Shown in pieces: positions 1 through 8,244 of a stretch of DNA of 35,874 bases. The position numbers and the translations under genes were made by a program. The stretch is from Verrucomicrobiota bacterium. GTDB lineage: Bacteria > Verrucomicrobiota > Verrucomicrobiia > Opitutales > UBA953. Under the pieces are notes generated by a model that ran no database searches, had not been told where the DNA came from, and saw only the letters and a program-made list of their open reading frames with translations. Position 1 is the first letter of the stretch. Every line of letters begins with the position of its first letter. The stretch spans positions 1 through 35,874 of the forward strand of contig JAPLTV010000031.1 of NCBI GenBank assembly GCA_026397955.1, read 5' to 3'.

Positions 1-1
1 G

Positions 2-1198
2 CCCGGCGCCTGGAATCTCCATCGCATGCTCGAGGCGGCGGAATCCTATCCGGTCCATTTCGGCTTCCTCGGCAAAGGCAACTGCTCGACACCCGATCCG
101 CTCCGCGAGCAGGTCCGCGCGGGCGCCATCGGCCTGAAGCTTCACGAAGACTGGGGCACGACGCCGGCCGCCATCGATACCTGCCTCGGCGTGGCCGACG
201 AACTCGACGTCCAGGTTGCGATCCACACCGACACGCTTAACGAAGCGGGTTTCGTCGAGACGACGCTGGCGGCGTTCAAGGGCCGCGCGATCCACACCTA
301 CCACTCCGAAGGCGCCGGCGGCGGCCACGCCCCCGACATCATCCGCGTCTGCGGCGAGCCGAACGTCTTGCCGTCGTCGACCAATCCGACGCGCCCATTC
401 ACGGTCAACACGATCGATGAGCACCTCGACATGCTGATGGTCTGCCATCACCTCGACGCGCGTATCCCCGAAGACGTCGCCTTCGCCGAGTCGCGTATCC
501 GCCCCGAGACCATCGCCGCCGAAGACCGCCTGCACGACCTCGGGGCGATCTCGATGATGTCGTCCGACTCCCAGGCGATGGGACGTATCGGCGAAGTGGT
601 GTGCCGCACCTGGCAGACCGCCCATAAGATGAAGGAGCAGTTCGGTGCCCTCGCCGGTGGCTCACATCCGGCGGCCGACAATTTCCGTATCCTCCGTTAC
701 CTCGCCAAGTATACGATCAACCCCGCGATCACGCACGGCATCGCCCACGTGGTCGGCTCGCTCGAGGTTGGTAAGGCCGCGGACTTCGTGGTCTTCAAGC
801 CGGCGCTCTTCGGCGCGAAGCCGGAGATGGTCCTGCGTGGCGGTTTCATCGCTTGGGCCAACATGGGTGACCCGAATGCCTCCATCCCGACTCCGCAGCC
901 GACATTTTACCGTCCGCAGTGGGGCGGCACGGGCAAGGCGATGAATCGCACGAGCATGACATTTGTCAGCGCGGCGTCCCTTGCCGATCCGCTCGGCCCC
1001 GCCTCGATCGGACTTTCCCGCCGCCTCGAAGCCGTCCGTCACTGCCGCCAGATCGGGAAGGCGGACATGGTGCTCAACGCCGCGATGCCGCGGATCGTCG
1101 TCGACCCGGAGACCTATCGTGTCACCGCTGATGGCGTTCACCTGACGTGCGAGCCGGCCAAGATCTTGCCGCTCGCGCAGCGCTACCACCTTTTCTGA
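2..1198 (+). CDS. ureC: Urease subunit alpha, C-terminal part (5' end outside window)
   Basis: This is the catalytic, nickel-binding subunit of urease, which hydrolyses urea to ammonia and carbamate in the cytoplasm. The frame is open from base 2, and about 170 N-terminal residues lie upstream, including the first two nickel-ligand histidines. Counting from base 2, visible active-site residues match the Klebsiella enzyme: the carbamylated lysine in GLKLHEDWG (fragment residue 46), the next histidine (48), the ligand histidines in AIHTD (75) and TYHSEG (101), the flap Cys-His in MVCHHLD (148-149), the arginine of ESRIR (165) and the ligand aspartate of SSDSQAMGR (189). All are intact, so this part of the enzyme looks functional. 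The accessory genes ureE, ureF, ureG and ureD follow with almost no spacing. Confidence 0.97.
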   Translation, partial: PGAWNLHRMLEAAESYPVHFGFLGKGNCSTPDPLREQVRAGAIGLKLHEDWGTTPAAIDTCLGVADELDVQVAIHTDTLNEAGFVETTLAAFKGRAIHTYHSEGAGGGHAPDIIRVCGEPNVLPSSTNPTRPFTVNTIDEHLDMLMVCHHLDARIPEDVAFAESRIRPETIAAEDRLHDLGAISMMSSDSQAMGRIGEVVCRTWQTAHKMKEQFGALAGGSHPAADNFRILRYLAKYTINPAITHGIAHVVGSLEVGKAADFVVFKPALFGAKPEMVLRGGFIAWANMGDPNASIPTPQPTFYRPQWGGTGKAMNRTSMTFVSAASLADPLGPASIGLSRRLEAVRHCRQIGKADMVLNAAMPRIVVDPETYRVTADGVHLTCEPAKILPLAQRYHLF

Positions 1199-1199
1199 G

Positions 1200-1670
1200 A
1201 TGACTATCCTCTGCCTCGTCCGCGGTCCCGTCATTACGCCCGATCTCTCCCTGCAGGAGGTGCCGGTGCGCGCGGAGCGTCGCGACGTGGCGAAGCGGAT
1301 CTGGCGTACGACGGCCGAAGACGGCACCCCTTTCGGCTTCGAGCTCGAGAAGCCGTTCAAGCACGGCGACACGCTCCTGCAGGCCGCCGAGGTCCGCTAT
1401 GTCATCCGGCAGATCCCGGAGCCGGTGCTTTGCGTCTCGCTCGATATGGCAGGATCCGCCGCCGCTGGCCTCGGCTGGGCGTTTGGCAACCTCCACCTCG
1501 AAGCTTCCACCGAGCCCGGACGATTGATCGTCGCCGATTCGCCCGTCGCCCGTCGCCTACTCGAGAAACTCCGCCTGCCATTCTCCGCCGACATGCTCGT
1601 CTTCCGCCCCGGGCATTTCGCCCGCGGACCTCTTCCCGCCCATGAGTTCGGCCCCAGCCACCAGCACTGA
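1200..1670 (+). CDS. ureE: Urease accessory protein UreE (nickel metallochaperone)
   Basis: UreE delivers Ni(II) to the apo-urease/UreDFG complex. The 156-residue product has the family's usual length. Its N-terminal half carries the substrate-mimic fold (KPFKHGDTL) and its C-terminal half the metal-binding segment GNLHLE, whose histidine corresponds to the conserved interfacial Ni ligand; the usual arginine of GNRH is leucine here. The tail ends in HEFGPSHQH, a short histidine-containing extension rather than the long His run of Klebsiella UreE. The ATG lies one base after the ureC stop, and the 3' end overlaps the ureF start by 29 bases, so the genes are probably translationally coupled. 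Confidence 0.93.
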   Translation: MTILCLVRGPVITPDLSLQEVPVRAERRDVAKRIWRTTAEDGTPFGFELEKPFKHGDTLLQAAEVRYVIRQIPEPVLCVSLDMAGSAAAGLGWAFGNLHLEASTEPGRLIVADSPVARRLLEKLRLPFSADMLVFRPGHFARGPLPAHEFGPSHQH

Positions 1671-2299
1671 CACCGGTTGGCTGCTCGGATTGCTCCAGGC
1701 TTCCGATGCGCTTTACCCGACGGGTTCGTATGCGCACTCCTTCGGGCTCGAAGGGATGATCGACGCCGGCGCGGTCCGCGACCGCGCGACCTTGCGGGCT
1801 TTCTTGCTAAACTCCGTGCTGCCCTCGTTACGCAACGTGGACCTACCGCTCGCCGCCCATGCCTGGAAGGCCTTTGGCGCCTGCGATTGGTCCGCCGTGG
1901 CCGAGGTTTGCGTCTTGGCTTCCGCGCTGCGTGCTCCGCGCGAACTGCGTTCCGCCGCGGAAGCCATCGGCCGTCAGCGCGCCGAGCTCCTGGCCAACGT
2001 GCACGAAGCCGAACTCGCCCGGGAGTTCCTGCGTCGCGCCGGCGAAGGGTCCTGGCCTCATTGCACCGCGGTCGGTCTGCTATGCGTCCGTCGCCGGCGT
2101 GATCGCCGCGGCCACGAAGCTCCTCCGCTTGGGCCAGAACGCCGCGCAAAGCCTGCTCACTGAGATGGTGTCGCTCTGCCCCGCGATGGTCGGTCCGGCC
2201 TGCGAGCTGCCGCTCGACGAGATCGGCTGGTTCAATCCTTGGCTCGACGCGGCTTCGGCCCGCCACGAGACCGCCAACGCCCGCCTCTTTATTTCCTGA
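1642..2299 (+). pseudogene. ureF: Urease accessory protein UreF, internal deletion with frameshift
   Basis: UreF is part of the UreDFG complex that loads nickel into urease and acts on the GTPase UreG. The first frame, from ATG 1642, reads as normal UreF (LLGLLQASDALYPTGSYAHS, then a helical region) to about WPHCTAVG near 2076. The rest continues in a different frame from about 2078 (YASVAGVIAAATK, LRLGQ, and the C-terminal [10 protein letters not shown]) to the stop at 2297. Compared with the family layout, about 16 residues between HCTAVG and YASVAG are absent, so a non-multiple-of-three segment of roughly 50 bases appears lost. As written, the gene yields a 173-residue product with a nonsense tail. 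Flanking ureE and ureG are intact. It could be a true recent deletion or an assembly error. Confidence 0.85.
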
Positions 2300-2304
2300 C
2301 GTCC

Positions 2305-2934
2305 ATGACTCCTCCACGCTCTCCTCGCATCGGCATCGGCGGCCCAGTCGGCTCCGGCAAGACGATGCTCTGCCTCCGCCTCTGTCAGACGTTGCGCGAG
2401 CGCTACTCGATGGCGGTCGTGACGAACGATATCTACTGCTCCGAGGACGCGGAGTTCCTACGCAAGCATTCCGCGCTGCCCGAAGGGCGTATCCTCGGTG
2501 TCGAGACCGGTGGCTGCCCGCACACGGCTATCCGCGACGATACGACGATGAACGAGCAGGCCTGCCAGCAGCTCGAAGCGGCGATTCCCGACCTCCAGCT
2601 CCTACTGGTCGAGAGCGGAGGCGATAATCTCACCGCGACGTTCTCGCCCGAACTCGTCGACGCCTTCATCTACGTGATCGACGTCGCCGAAGGGGAGAAG
2701 ATCCCACGCAAGGGCGGCCCGGCCATCCGCCATAGCGACCTGCTCATCATCAACAAGATCGACCTCGCCCCGCTCGTTGGCGCCGACCTCTCGGTCATGG
2801 ACCGCGACGCCAAGGTCCAGCGCGGCGAACGGCCATTCGTCTTCTGCGACCTCAAGCGCCATCACAACCTCGATCAGGTCATCGCCTGGATCGAACGCGA
2901 AGTGCTCTTCGCCCGTCAGGCCCGCGCCTCGTGA
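2305..2934 (+). CDS. ureG: Urease accessory GTPase UreG
   Basis: UreG is the SIMIBI-class GTPase that powers nickel insertion into urease. The ATG at 2305, 5 bases after the ureF stop, gives 209 residues, the usual length; an upstream in-frame ATG at 2239 lies inside ureF and would add a non-homologous extension. Visible motifs are the P-loop GGPVGSGKT (residues 12-20), the metal-binding CPH in [13 protein letters not shown], the ESGGDNL switch region and the guanine-specificity NKID motif. All key residues are present. Its last bases overlap the GTG start of ureD. Confidence 0.96.
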   Translation: MTPPRSPRIGIGGPVGSGKTMLCLRLCQTLRERYSMAVVTNDIYCSEDAEFLRKHSALPEGRILGVETGGCPHTAIRDDTTMNEQACQQLEAAIPDLQLLLVESGGDNLTATFSPELVDAFIYVIDVAEGEKIPRKGGPAIRHSDLLIINKIDLAPLVGADLSVMDRDAKVQRGERPFVFCDLKRHHNLDQVIAWIEREVLFARQARAS

Positions 2935-3758
2935 ACGCGCTCGACGGACATCTCCACCTGCGCGCCGTCCGGGCTTCTGACGGCAGCACGGCGTTGTCCG
3001 CCCAGTCCTTCCGCGCGCCGTTCCATCTCAGCAAGCCAAACTGGGATCCGGACGCCGAAGTCTTGCACGCCCAGGTCGTGAACCCGACCGCCGGCATCCT
3101 TGAAGGCGATCGGCTCGAATCGTCGATCTCGGTCGACGTCGGCGCGGCGTTGCTCGTCACCACGCCAAGCGCGAGCCGGCTGTTCCGCATGACCGAGGGC
3201 GGCCATGCGACCGGCCGCCAGCATTTCGCCGTCGCGCGAGACGCCACGCTCGAGGTCTTCCCCGAGCCGATTGTCCCGCACCGCGGCTCGACCTACTTCC
3301 AAGAGACCACCATCGACGCAGCGGAAGGCTCGACGCTACTCTTCATCGACCAATTGATGCCGGGACGTCTCGCCCACGGCGAGGCCTGGTCCTGGGATCG
3401 CCTCGTGCTTGGCCTGACCGTGCGCCGTGCGGGTGAACTCATCCTGCGCGAACGCTTCGACCAGACCGGAGCCTCGCTTCGTTCGCTGGCGGAATTCTCG
3501 GGCACGGGCGCTGGCTCTTGCTTCGCCAATATCGTCTTCTTGCCGCCGACGATGGAAATAGACCCGAGCTGGCGCGCCGATATCGCTGCCTTGCATCGCG
3601 ACGGGGTCTGGCTGGGAGTTAGCCGCCTCCGCCAAATCGGCTGGAGCATCCGCATCGTTTCTCCTGATCCGATTCGCCTACGGGACACCTTGGCGAACCT
3701 TCGGGCGACACTTAGACTGTCTTATCCGCGACTGGGTTGCGGTCTGCGGCGGCCTTGA
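2931..3758 (+). CDS. ureD: Urease accessory protein UreD (UreH)
   Basis: UreD is the scaffold that binds apo-urease and recruits UreF and UreG for nickel insertion. The 275-residue product shows family hallmarks: an early [13 protein letters not shown] segment, [28 protein letters not shown], and the [17 protein letters not shown] block. The start is a GTG overlapping the ureG stop by 4 bases, which implies coupled translation. ureD is the last gene of the operon here. Its 3' end overlaps a small convergent gene by 47 bases. Nothing in the sequence looks damaged. Confidence 0.92.
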   Translation: MNALDGHLHLRAVRASDGSTALSAQSFRAPFHLSKPNWDPDAEVLHAQVVNPTAGILEGDRLESSISVDVGAALLVTTPSASRLFRMTEGGHATGRQHFAVARDATLEVFPEPIVPHRGSTYFQETTIDAAEGSTLLFIDQLMPGRLAHGEAWSWDRLVLGLTVRRAGELILRERFDQTGASLRSLAEFSGTGAGSCFANIVFLPPTMEIDPSWRADIAALHRDGVWLGVSRLRQIGWSIRIVSPDPIRLRDTLANLRATLRLSYPRLGCGLRRP

Positions 3759-3972
3759 GCTGTCGTTGGGTCGCGGTAAAGAAACGGAAAGCACCCCAGG
3801 CGAGCAGGGCGACGACGGCCATGATCATAAGCGTCGCACCCGGGTGGCGGGCGAGATGATCAGCCGTCCAGACGAACTCGTCGCCGTCATGTCCGCCTTC
3901 GTGGCCCGGGTGGGCTTGAGCGGTGAGGCTCGTGAGGACGCAGGCCAAGATGATAATCCAGAATCGGAGCAT
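3712..3972 (-). CDS. Small secreted-end, His-rich membrane protein
   Basis: I do not recognise a named family. The 86-residue product starts at 3972 (MLRFWIII); a longer in-frame start at 4017 adds 15 residues but spoils the signal sequence. It has a typical signal peptide ending at TAQA, then a short His/Asp/Glu-rich segment (HPGHEGGHDGDEF) that could bind a transition metal, a linker, and a second hydrophobic helix (TLMIMAVVALLAWGAF) followed by a basic cytoplasmic tail. It is convergent with, and overlaps, the end of the nickel-dependent urease operon. A role in nickel or copper handling is conceivable but is only inference. Confidence 0.6.
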   Translation of the reverse strand: MLRFWIIILACVLTSLTAQAHPGHEGGHDGDEFVWTADHLARHPGATLMIMAVVALLAWGAFRFFTATQRQLKAAADRNPVADKTV

Positions 3973-4152
3973 CGGGAGGATGGTCGGCAGGTTTGTACCC
4001 ATGACTAATCTCAGCAATTCGCATGCCGAGAGGCCTTATTCAGGGCGCTTGCACAAAAACAGGCTCCGGCGTCCATCCCTTGTCCGAATCTGTCCAAGTT
4101 TAGGCATCGGCTTGCGGTTAAGGGACAAACGAGGTGCATTAAACATCCCCGC

Positions 4153-4968
4153 ATGCCCGAACTCGCCGAAGTCGAATATTTCCGTCGTCGCTGGCAGCCT
4201 GGCGTCAGCCGGAAGGTCACGAAGGTCTTCTTGAATCCTAAGGCCCGAGTCGGACGAGGCGTGGATGCGAAGGCGATGATCAAGGCGCTCACGGGCGCGA
4301 AGCTGATCGAATCTTTCGCTGCGGCGAAGCAGATGGCTTTCTGTTTTTCGGGTAATGTCTGGATCGGCGTGCACCTCGGGATGACGGGTCGCCTTGAAGC
4401 CGGCGACGATGATCGTGAGCCGACTCCCTACGATCACTTCAAGCTGACGATGACCGGCGGCAAGGAACTCGCTTTCGTCGACCCTCGGCAGTTCGGCCGC
4501 ATCCTGTTCTGGCAAGGCGAAGGGGTGCCGCCTTGGTGGGAAAAGATCCCGCCAGCAATCCTCTCGCCCGAATTCACCGTCGGGGTCGTCGAGGTCTTCC
4601 TGCGTCGTCGTGCGCGCACGGCCATCAAGGCGGTGCTGCTGATGCAGGAGCGCTTTCCGGGCATCGGCAATTGGATGGCCGACGAAGTGCTCTGGCGTGC
4701 GGGCTTTCATCCGCAGGCCAAGGCCGGCTCGTTCGGGCCGAAGTCGGTGCGCAAACTGCACGCGACCTTACGCGAGGTCTGCGCGGAGGCGATGGAGGTC
4801 ATCGGCAAGGATTGGTCCGATCCGCCTGATAGCTGGCTCTTCAACCATCGATGGAAAGACGGCGGACGTTGCCCGCGTTCAAAGAAGCCTCTGGTCCGTG
4901 AAGACGTCGGGGGTCGCACCACGTGCTGGTCGCCCGAGCGCCAGGTGCTGGGCTCCGAACGCCGTTGA
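4153..4968 (+). CDS. Fpg/Nei-family DNA glycosylase with degenerate zinc finger
   Basis: This is a bifunctional glycosylase/AP lyase that excises oxidised purines in base excision repair. It begins with the catalytic PELAEVE (Pro2, Glu3), has the GVHLGMTGRL strand, a conserved lysine region, and the helix-two-turn-helix GIGNWMADEVLW that contacts DNA. At 271 residues it is standard length. The C-terminal zinc finger is not intact: where the family has CxxC...CxxC, this protein has CPRS near residue 239 and TTCWSPERQ near residue 257, so at least two of the four cysteines are lost. Zinc-less members are known and can stay active. I therefore leave fpg/mutM unassigned, although it is the likely symbol. 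Confidence 0.88.
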   Translation: MPELAEVEYFRRRWQPGVSRKVTKVFLNPKARVGRGVDAKAMIKALTGAKLIESFAAAKQMAFCFSGNVWIGVHLGMTGRLEAGDDDREPTPYDHFKLTMTGGKELAFVDPRQFGRILFWQGEGVPPWWEKIPPAILSPEFTVGVVEVFLRRRARTAIKAVLLMQERFPGIGNWMADEVLWRAGFHPQAKAGSFGPKSVRKLHATLREVCAEAMEVIGKDWSDPPDSWLFNHRWKDGGRCPRSKKPLVREDVGGRTTCWSPERQVLGSERR

Positions 4969-4998
4969 CCTTCCGCGCGCCCGCGCGAATTTGAACCC

Positions 4999-5565
4999 AT
5001 GCGCGTCACCGGCGGCATCGCCCGAGGTATCCAGCTCCGCGTCCCCACGCAGGGCGGAGTACGCCCGGCCACGGATTACATCCGCGAGGCGGTCTTCAAC
5101 TCGCTCGCGGCGTTCGTCCCCGGCACCGCCGTGCTCGATCTCTTCGCCGGTACCGGCGCCTACGGACTCGAATCACTGAGCCGAGGTGCCCTGCGCGCGA
5201 CGTGCGTCGACCAGCGTATCGGTGCGGAGCTCACGGCCAACGCCGCCGCGGTCGCGAAGTCGATGGGCCTTGCCGAACTTCCTTTCACCAAGGTCACTGG
5301 CGACGCGACCAAGCCCGGCGTGGCCGAAGGCCGCTTCGACCTGGTCTTCGCCGATCCGCCCTGGGAGCTGTGGCAGACGAAGGGCGCGGAAATCGCCGCG
5401 ACGGCGGTGAGCTATGCCGAAGACGGCGCCCATGTGCGCGTGATCCTCGAGGCCCCCGGCGGTTACGAAGTCCCAGTGCCCGAAGGTTGGAAGCTGCGCA
5501 AGGTCATCGGCAAAGGCAAAGGCCAGCCCGCCGCGTCGGTCCTTGTCCGCCAGGCCGCGGAGTGA
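4999..5565 (+). CDS. rsmD: 16S rRNA (guanine-N2)-methyltransferase RsmD
   Basis: RsmD methylates G966 of 16S rRNA using S-adenosylmethionine during 30S assembly. The 188-residue product has the N-terminal RVTGGIARG strand, the RPATDYIREAVFNSL region, the SAM-binding VLDLFAGTGAYGLESLSRGA motif (about residues 45-65), and the catalytic DPPW motif (DPPY in most homologues). It follows fpg by 30 bases on the same strand. Its TGA stop abuts the stop of the convergent rsmE, the two forming the palindrome TGATCA, so two 16S rRNA methyltransferases sit tail to tail. Confidence 0.93.
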   Translation: MRVTGGIARGIQLRVPTQGGVRPATDYIREAVFNSLAAFVPGTAVLDLFAGTGAYGLESLSRGALRATCVDQRIGAELTANAAAVAKSMGLAELPFTKVTGDATKPGVAEGRFDLVFADPPWELWQTKGAEIAATAVSYAEDGAHVRVILEAPGGYEVPVPEGWKLRKVIGKGKGQPAASVLVRQAAE

Positions 5566-6300
5566 TCAGCCGCCGACGGGACGGTGTTTCTCCCAGGCGC
5601 GCAGCTGCGAAAGCATCAACGCCCCGCCGACGAGCGCGGCGGCTTCGACGCGTAGGATGCGATCGCCGAGGTGCGCGAAGGCGAAACCGGCGTTCCGCAA
5701 CGCCGCGCGCTCCTCATCGGCGAAGCCACGCTCGGGCCCGATCGCGAGCACGGCGGCTTTCGCCGGTGCGGAAATTTCCGGAGAGCCCGTCGCTTCATAG
5801 GGATCGAGCGCCAGCTTCCACGCGTTCGCGTCGAGGCCGACGAGGGCTTCGCCAAGCGAACTGACGCGCGTCACTTCGGGCACGAGCGTCGAGCAGGCTT
5901 GCTCGGTTCCCTTGAGGACGTGCTCGCGCCACTCGCCGTCTTTCCAGAGCGAGCTGGTGAGATAACCCGGGTCGCCTTTCGCGGATTCGAAGAAGACGAT
6001 TCGGGCGGCGCCGAGGCTCGCGAGGTCGTGCAGGACTTTTTTCGCGGTCTGCGGACGCGGCAGGCCGATGAGCACGGTCAGCGGTAGACGCGCTTGCGGA
6101 GATTTTTCCCAGGCGACAGTGAAGGTGAGCTGCGGTGCGATCGACGTGATCGTGGCGATTCCGCGCAGTCCGTTCTCGACGCCGACGTGGAACGTCCCGC
6201 CGACCGCGAGGCCGACCGTCTCGCGCAGGTGTCGGGCGCGGGCGTCATCGGGGGGGAGCCCGATCTTGGCTTCGTCGACGGTTATGAGCACCAGATTCAC
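5566..6300 (-). CDS. rsmE: 16S rRNA (uracil(1498)-N3)-methyltransferase RsmE
   Basis: RsmE is a SPOUT-class methyltransferase that modifies U1498 of 16S rRNA. The 244-residue product has an N-terminal PUA-like part (HLRETVGLAVGG), the central strand LIGLPRPQTAKKVLHDLASLGA and FFESAKGD, and the C-terminal trefoil-knot motifs AIGPERGFADEE and LGDRILRVEAAAL that bind S-adenosylmethionine. Length and motifs are normal. The start at 6300 is divergent from pdxH with an 88-base gap that should hold both promoters. Confidence 0.94.
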   Translation of the reverse strand: MNLVLITVDEAKIGLPPDDARARHLRETVGLAVGGTFHVGVENGLRGIATITSIAPQLTFTVAWEKSPQARLPLTVLIGLPRPQTAKKVLHDLASLGAARIVFFESAKGDPGYLTSSLWKDGEWREHVLKGTEQACSTLVPEVTRVSSLGEALVGLDANAWKLALDPYEATGSPEISAPAKAAVLAIGPERGFADEERAALRNAGFAFAHLGDRILRVEAAALVGGALMLSQLRAWEKHRPVGG

Positions 6301-6388
6301 CTCTACTAAGGTGAGTGGCCGGTCTGGGCTGGCGAGAGGGAAGGGTGCTAACGCTTGCAGGTCTGGCCTCCTTATTTATCATGTCGGC

Positions 6389-7024
6389 ATGGACCTTTCG
6401 GAATTCCGTAAAGAGTACGCGGCGCACGGCATCGACCGGCATGAGCTGCTCGATCAGCCGTTGGCCCAATTCAAGGCGTGGTTCGAACAGGCTAAGACCG
6501 CCGGGGTAATCGAGCCTAACGCCATGGTTCTCTCGACCCTTGGCCTGGATGGCTTCCCCTCTTCCCGGACCGTCCTGCTCAAGGCTGCCGACGAGCGCGG
6601 GTTCTCCTTCTTTACTAACTACGACAGTAAGAAGGGGGAGGAAATCGCCGCCAACCCGCGGGTGACTCTGCTTTTCCCGTGGTTTTCTTTGGAGCGACAG
6701 ATTCACATAACTGGTTCATTGATAAAGACTTCAGAGGAAGAGTCCGTGACCTATTTCGCGCGTCGCCCCCATGGTAGCCAGCTGGGGGCCTTGGCCTCCG
6801 ACCAGAGTGATATTATAGCCGATCGCGGGGTCCTAGAGGCCCGATTGGCGGAACTCAAAGCCAAGTACCCGGAGGGCCAGGTCCCGAAGCCCCCCCATTG
6901 GGGCGGGTACCGCCTGGTCCCGACCAGCTTCGAGTTCTGGCAGGGGCGCACTAATCGGCTCCACGATCGCTTCCATTACTCCCTAAATAAGGGCGTTTGG
7001 GACATCGTGCGCCTGTCTCCGTAA
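6389..7024 (+). CDS. pdxH: Pyridoxamine 5'-phosphate oxidase
   Basis: PdxH oxidises pyridoxine/pyridoxamine 5'-phosphate to pyridoxal 5'-phosphate with FMN. ATG 6389 gives 211 residues, close to the family length; the frame is open further upstream but without homology. Motifs include MVLSTLGLDGFPSSRTVLLK, GFSFFTNYDSKKGEE (FMN phosphate binding), the ERQIHITGSL strand, YFARRPHGSQLGALAS, and the C-terminal EFWQGRTNRLHDR that binds substrate and FMN. Base use differs from neighbouring genes: ATA, GGG, CTA, CGA and TCA codons occur repeatedly, and the flanks are less GC-rich. The enzyme itself looks complete. Confidence 0.95.
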   Translation: MDLSEFRKEYAAHGIDRHELLDQPLAQFKAWFEQAKTAGVIEPNAMVLSTLGLDGFPSSRTVLLKAADERGFSFFTNYDSKKGEEIAANPRVTLLFPWFSLERQIHITGSLIKTSEEESVTYFARRPHGSQLGALASDQSDIIADRGVLEARLAELKAKYPEGQVPKPPHWGGYRLVPTSFEFWQGRTNRLHDRFHYSLNKGVWDIVRLSP

Positions 7025-7146
7025 TCGGGCCTTAGGGATTAGTTTACCTAATAGGGGGGCCTATTGACCCTTACTCTGGGCATGGGGGTGCTCGCAGGGT
7101 TGACCATCCTGCTGGGAATCATTCACCAATCCTTTCCCGCGTCTAA

Positions 7147-7992
7147 ATGCGCCCTCTTTTCCTCCTCAGTCTCTTTGCCCCGGTCTTCGCTCTCGCGAAC
7201 GAAGAAGGCGTCAATCCGAAGGCAACCGACCTCTTTCAGATCGGCGGCATCCCGGTCTCCAACTCGATCCTGACCACCTGGATTCTCGCGGCCGTCATCA
7301 TCATCGCCATCCGTGTCCTCATCGGCACGCCGAAGATTGTTCCGAGCAAGGGCCAGGCCCTCGTCGAGAACATGGCTTCCGGCCTGCGTGACGCCCTCGA
7401 GCCGATCGTCGGCAAGAGCATGATCGGCAAGGTATTCCCGACCCTCTGCGGCTTCTTCATCTTCATCCTGCTGATGAACTGGAGCGGCCTCCTCCCCGGA
7501 GTCGGCACGATCAAGTACAACTCGGATGGCCACTGGCTCGACGCAATCCGCCCGGCGACCTCCGACCTCAACACCACCCTCGCGCTGTCGATCATCTCGT
7601 TCGTCGCCTGGACCTATTTCGTGCTGCGCTACGCGGGCTTCAAGGTGCTGATCTTCGACCTCTTCGGTAACAAAGCCGACAAGAAGGAGCTCAGCACCCC
7701 GATGTGGATCATGCTCAGCTTCATCTTCCTCGGCGTCGGTGGCATCGAAGTCGTCTCCATCGCCTTCCGACTCATCTCCCTTTCGTTCCGTCTCTATGGT
7801 AACGTCTTCGGCGGCGAGAACCTGATCCACGCGCTCGGTGGCATCGCCCCGTACGTCGTCCCAGCCGTCGCTGGTCTCCTCGAAGTCCTCGTGGGTCTCA
7901 TCCAGGCCTTCGTCTTCACGCTCCTCTCCGCCGTGTACATCGGCCTCATCTGCAACCACGAAGGTGGCCACGACGAGGAGCACGCCCACTGA
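7147..7992 (+). CDS. atpB: ATP synthase Fo subunit a
   Basis: Subunit a forms the two proton half-channels next to the c-ring in the membrane. The 281-residue product begins with a signal-like hydrophobic stretch (LLSLFAPVFALA), then has five or so membrane helices. The essential arginine is in SLSFRLYGNVFGGENL, at residue 215, and the following helices (AFVFTLLSAVYIGLI) are conserved. It is the first gene of the atp operon; I see no atpI upstream, only 122 bases with no supportable gene. The C terminus is a short His/Glu tail (NHEGGHDEEHAH). Confidence 0.95.
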   Translation: MRPLFLLSLFAPVFALANEEGVNPKATDLFQIGGIPVSNSILTTWILAAVIIIAIRVLIGTPKIVPSKGQALVENMASGLRDALEPIVGKSMIGKVFPTLCGFFIFILLMNWSGLLPGVGTIKYNSDGHWLDAIRPATSDLNTTLALSIISFVAWTYFVLRYAGFKVLIFDLFGNKADKKELSTPMWIMLSFIFLGVGGIEVVSIAFRLISLSFRLYGNVFGGENLIHALGGIAPYVVPAVAGLLEVLVGLIQAFVFTLLSAVYIGLICNHEGGHDEEHAH

Positions 7993-8043
7993 CCTTTCGC
8001 TTTCGAGGCGCGTGACATGCCGGGAATCCCCCGGCGGCGAGCC

Positions 8044-8068
8044 AAGAAAAAACCAAAAACAAAACAAC
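8044..8068 (+). promoter_or_regulatory. A-rich leader directly before atpE
   Basis: The 25 bases before the atpE ATG are mostly A with scattered C and no G after the first few, in a region otherwise dominated by G and C. There is no clear Shine-Dalgarno sequence. Unstructured A/U-rich leaders enhance initiation of atpE in other bacteria, where the c subunit is needed in many copies, so this is probably a translation enhancer. That function is inferred. Confidence 0.5.
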
Positions 8069-8209
8069 ATGATCATCGCTGAAATCACTGGTTCCCTCCC
8101 TGCCGCTGCCGGCTGTCTCGCTGCCGCTATCGGCGTGGGTCTCGTTGGCGCCAAGGCCGTCGAATCCGTGGGTCGCAATCCGGATGCTTCCGGTAAGATC
8201 CTCGTCTAA
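8069..8209 (+). pseudogene. atpE: ATP synthase Fo subunit c, truncated after the polar loop
   Basis: Subunit c forms the rotating membrane ring and normally has two helices joined by a polar loop, about 70-90 residues. This one is 46 residues: helix 1 (glycine/alanine-rich AAAIGVGLVGAKAVE) and the signature loop GRNPDASGKILV are well conserved, then a TAA follows directly. The second helix, which carries the Glu/Asp that binds the transported ion, is absent. It is not found in any frame of the next 84 bases, which form a GC hairpin and the atpF leader. As written, this subunit cannot transport ions. Either a deletion removed helix 2 up to the original stop, the consensus is wrong, or another atpE exists elsewhere. 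The position between atpB and atpF is canonical. Confidence 0.85.
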
Positions 8210-8219
8210 CCGGTCACGT

Positions 8220-8244
8220 GGCGCGGCCCCGCAAGGGGCCCGCC
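8220..8244 (+). promoter_or_regulatory. Intercistronic hairpin between atpE and atpF
   Basis: A 10-pair stem (4 + 6 pairs with one bulged C) closed by a GCAA tetraloop starts 10 bases after the atpE stop. No T run follows, so it is not a classical terminator. It could stabilise the upstream message or limit read-through into atpF, helping set subunit ratios. The structure is visible; the role is inferred. Confidence 0.45.

Noticed and set aside
2060-2100. Programmed ribosomal frameshift in ureF
   Set aside because: No slippery heptamer is present and residues are missing, so a simple frame change would not rebuild UreF.
7064-7273. TTG-started ORF with a hydrophobic N terminus before atpB (possible atpI remnant)
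   Set aside because: Its hydrophobic part is short, the rest lies out of frame inside atpB, and no AtpI motif is visible.
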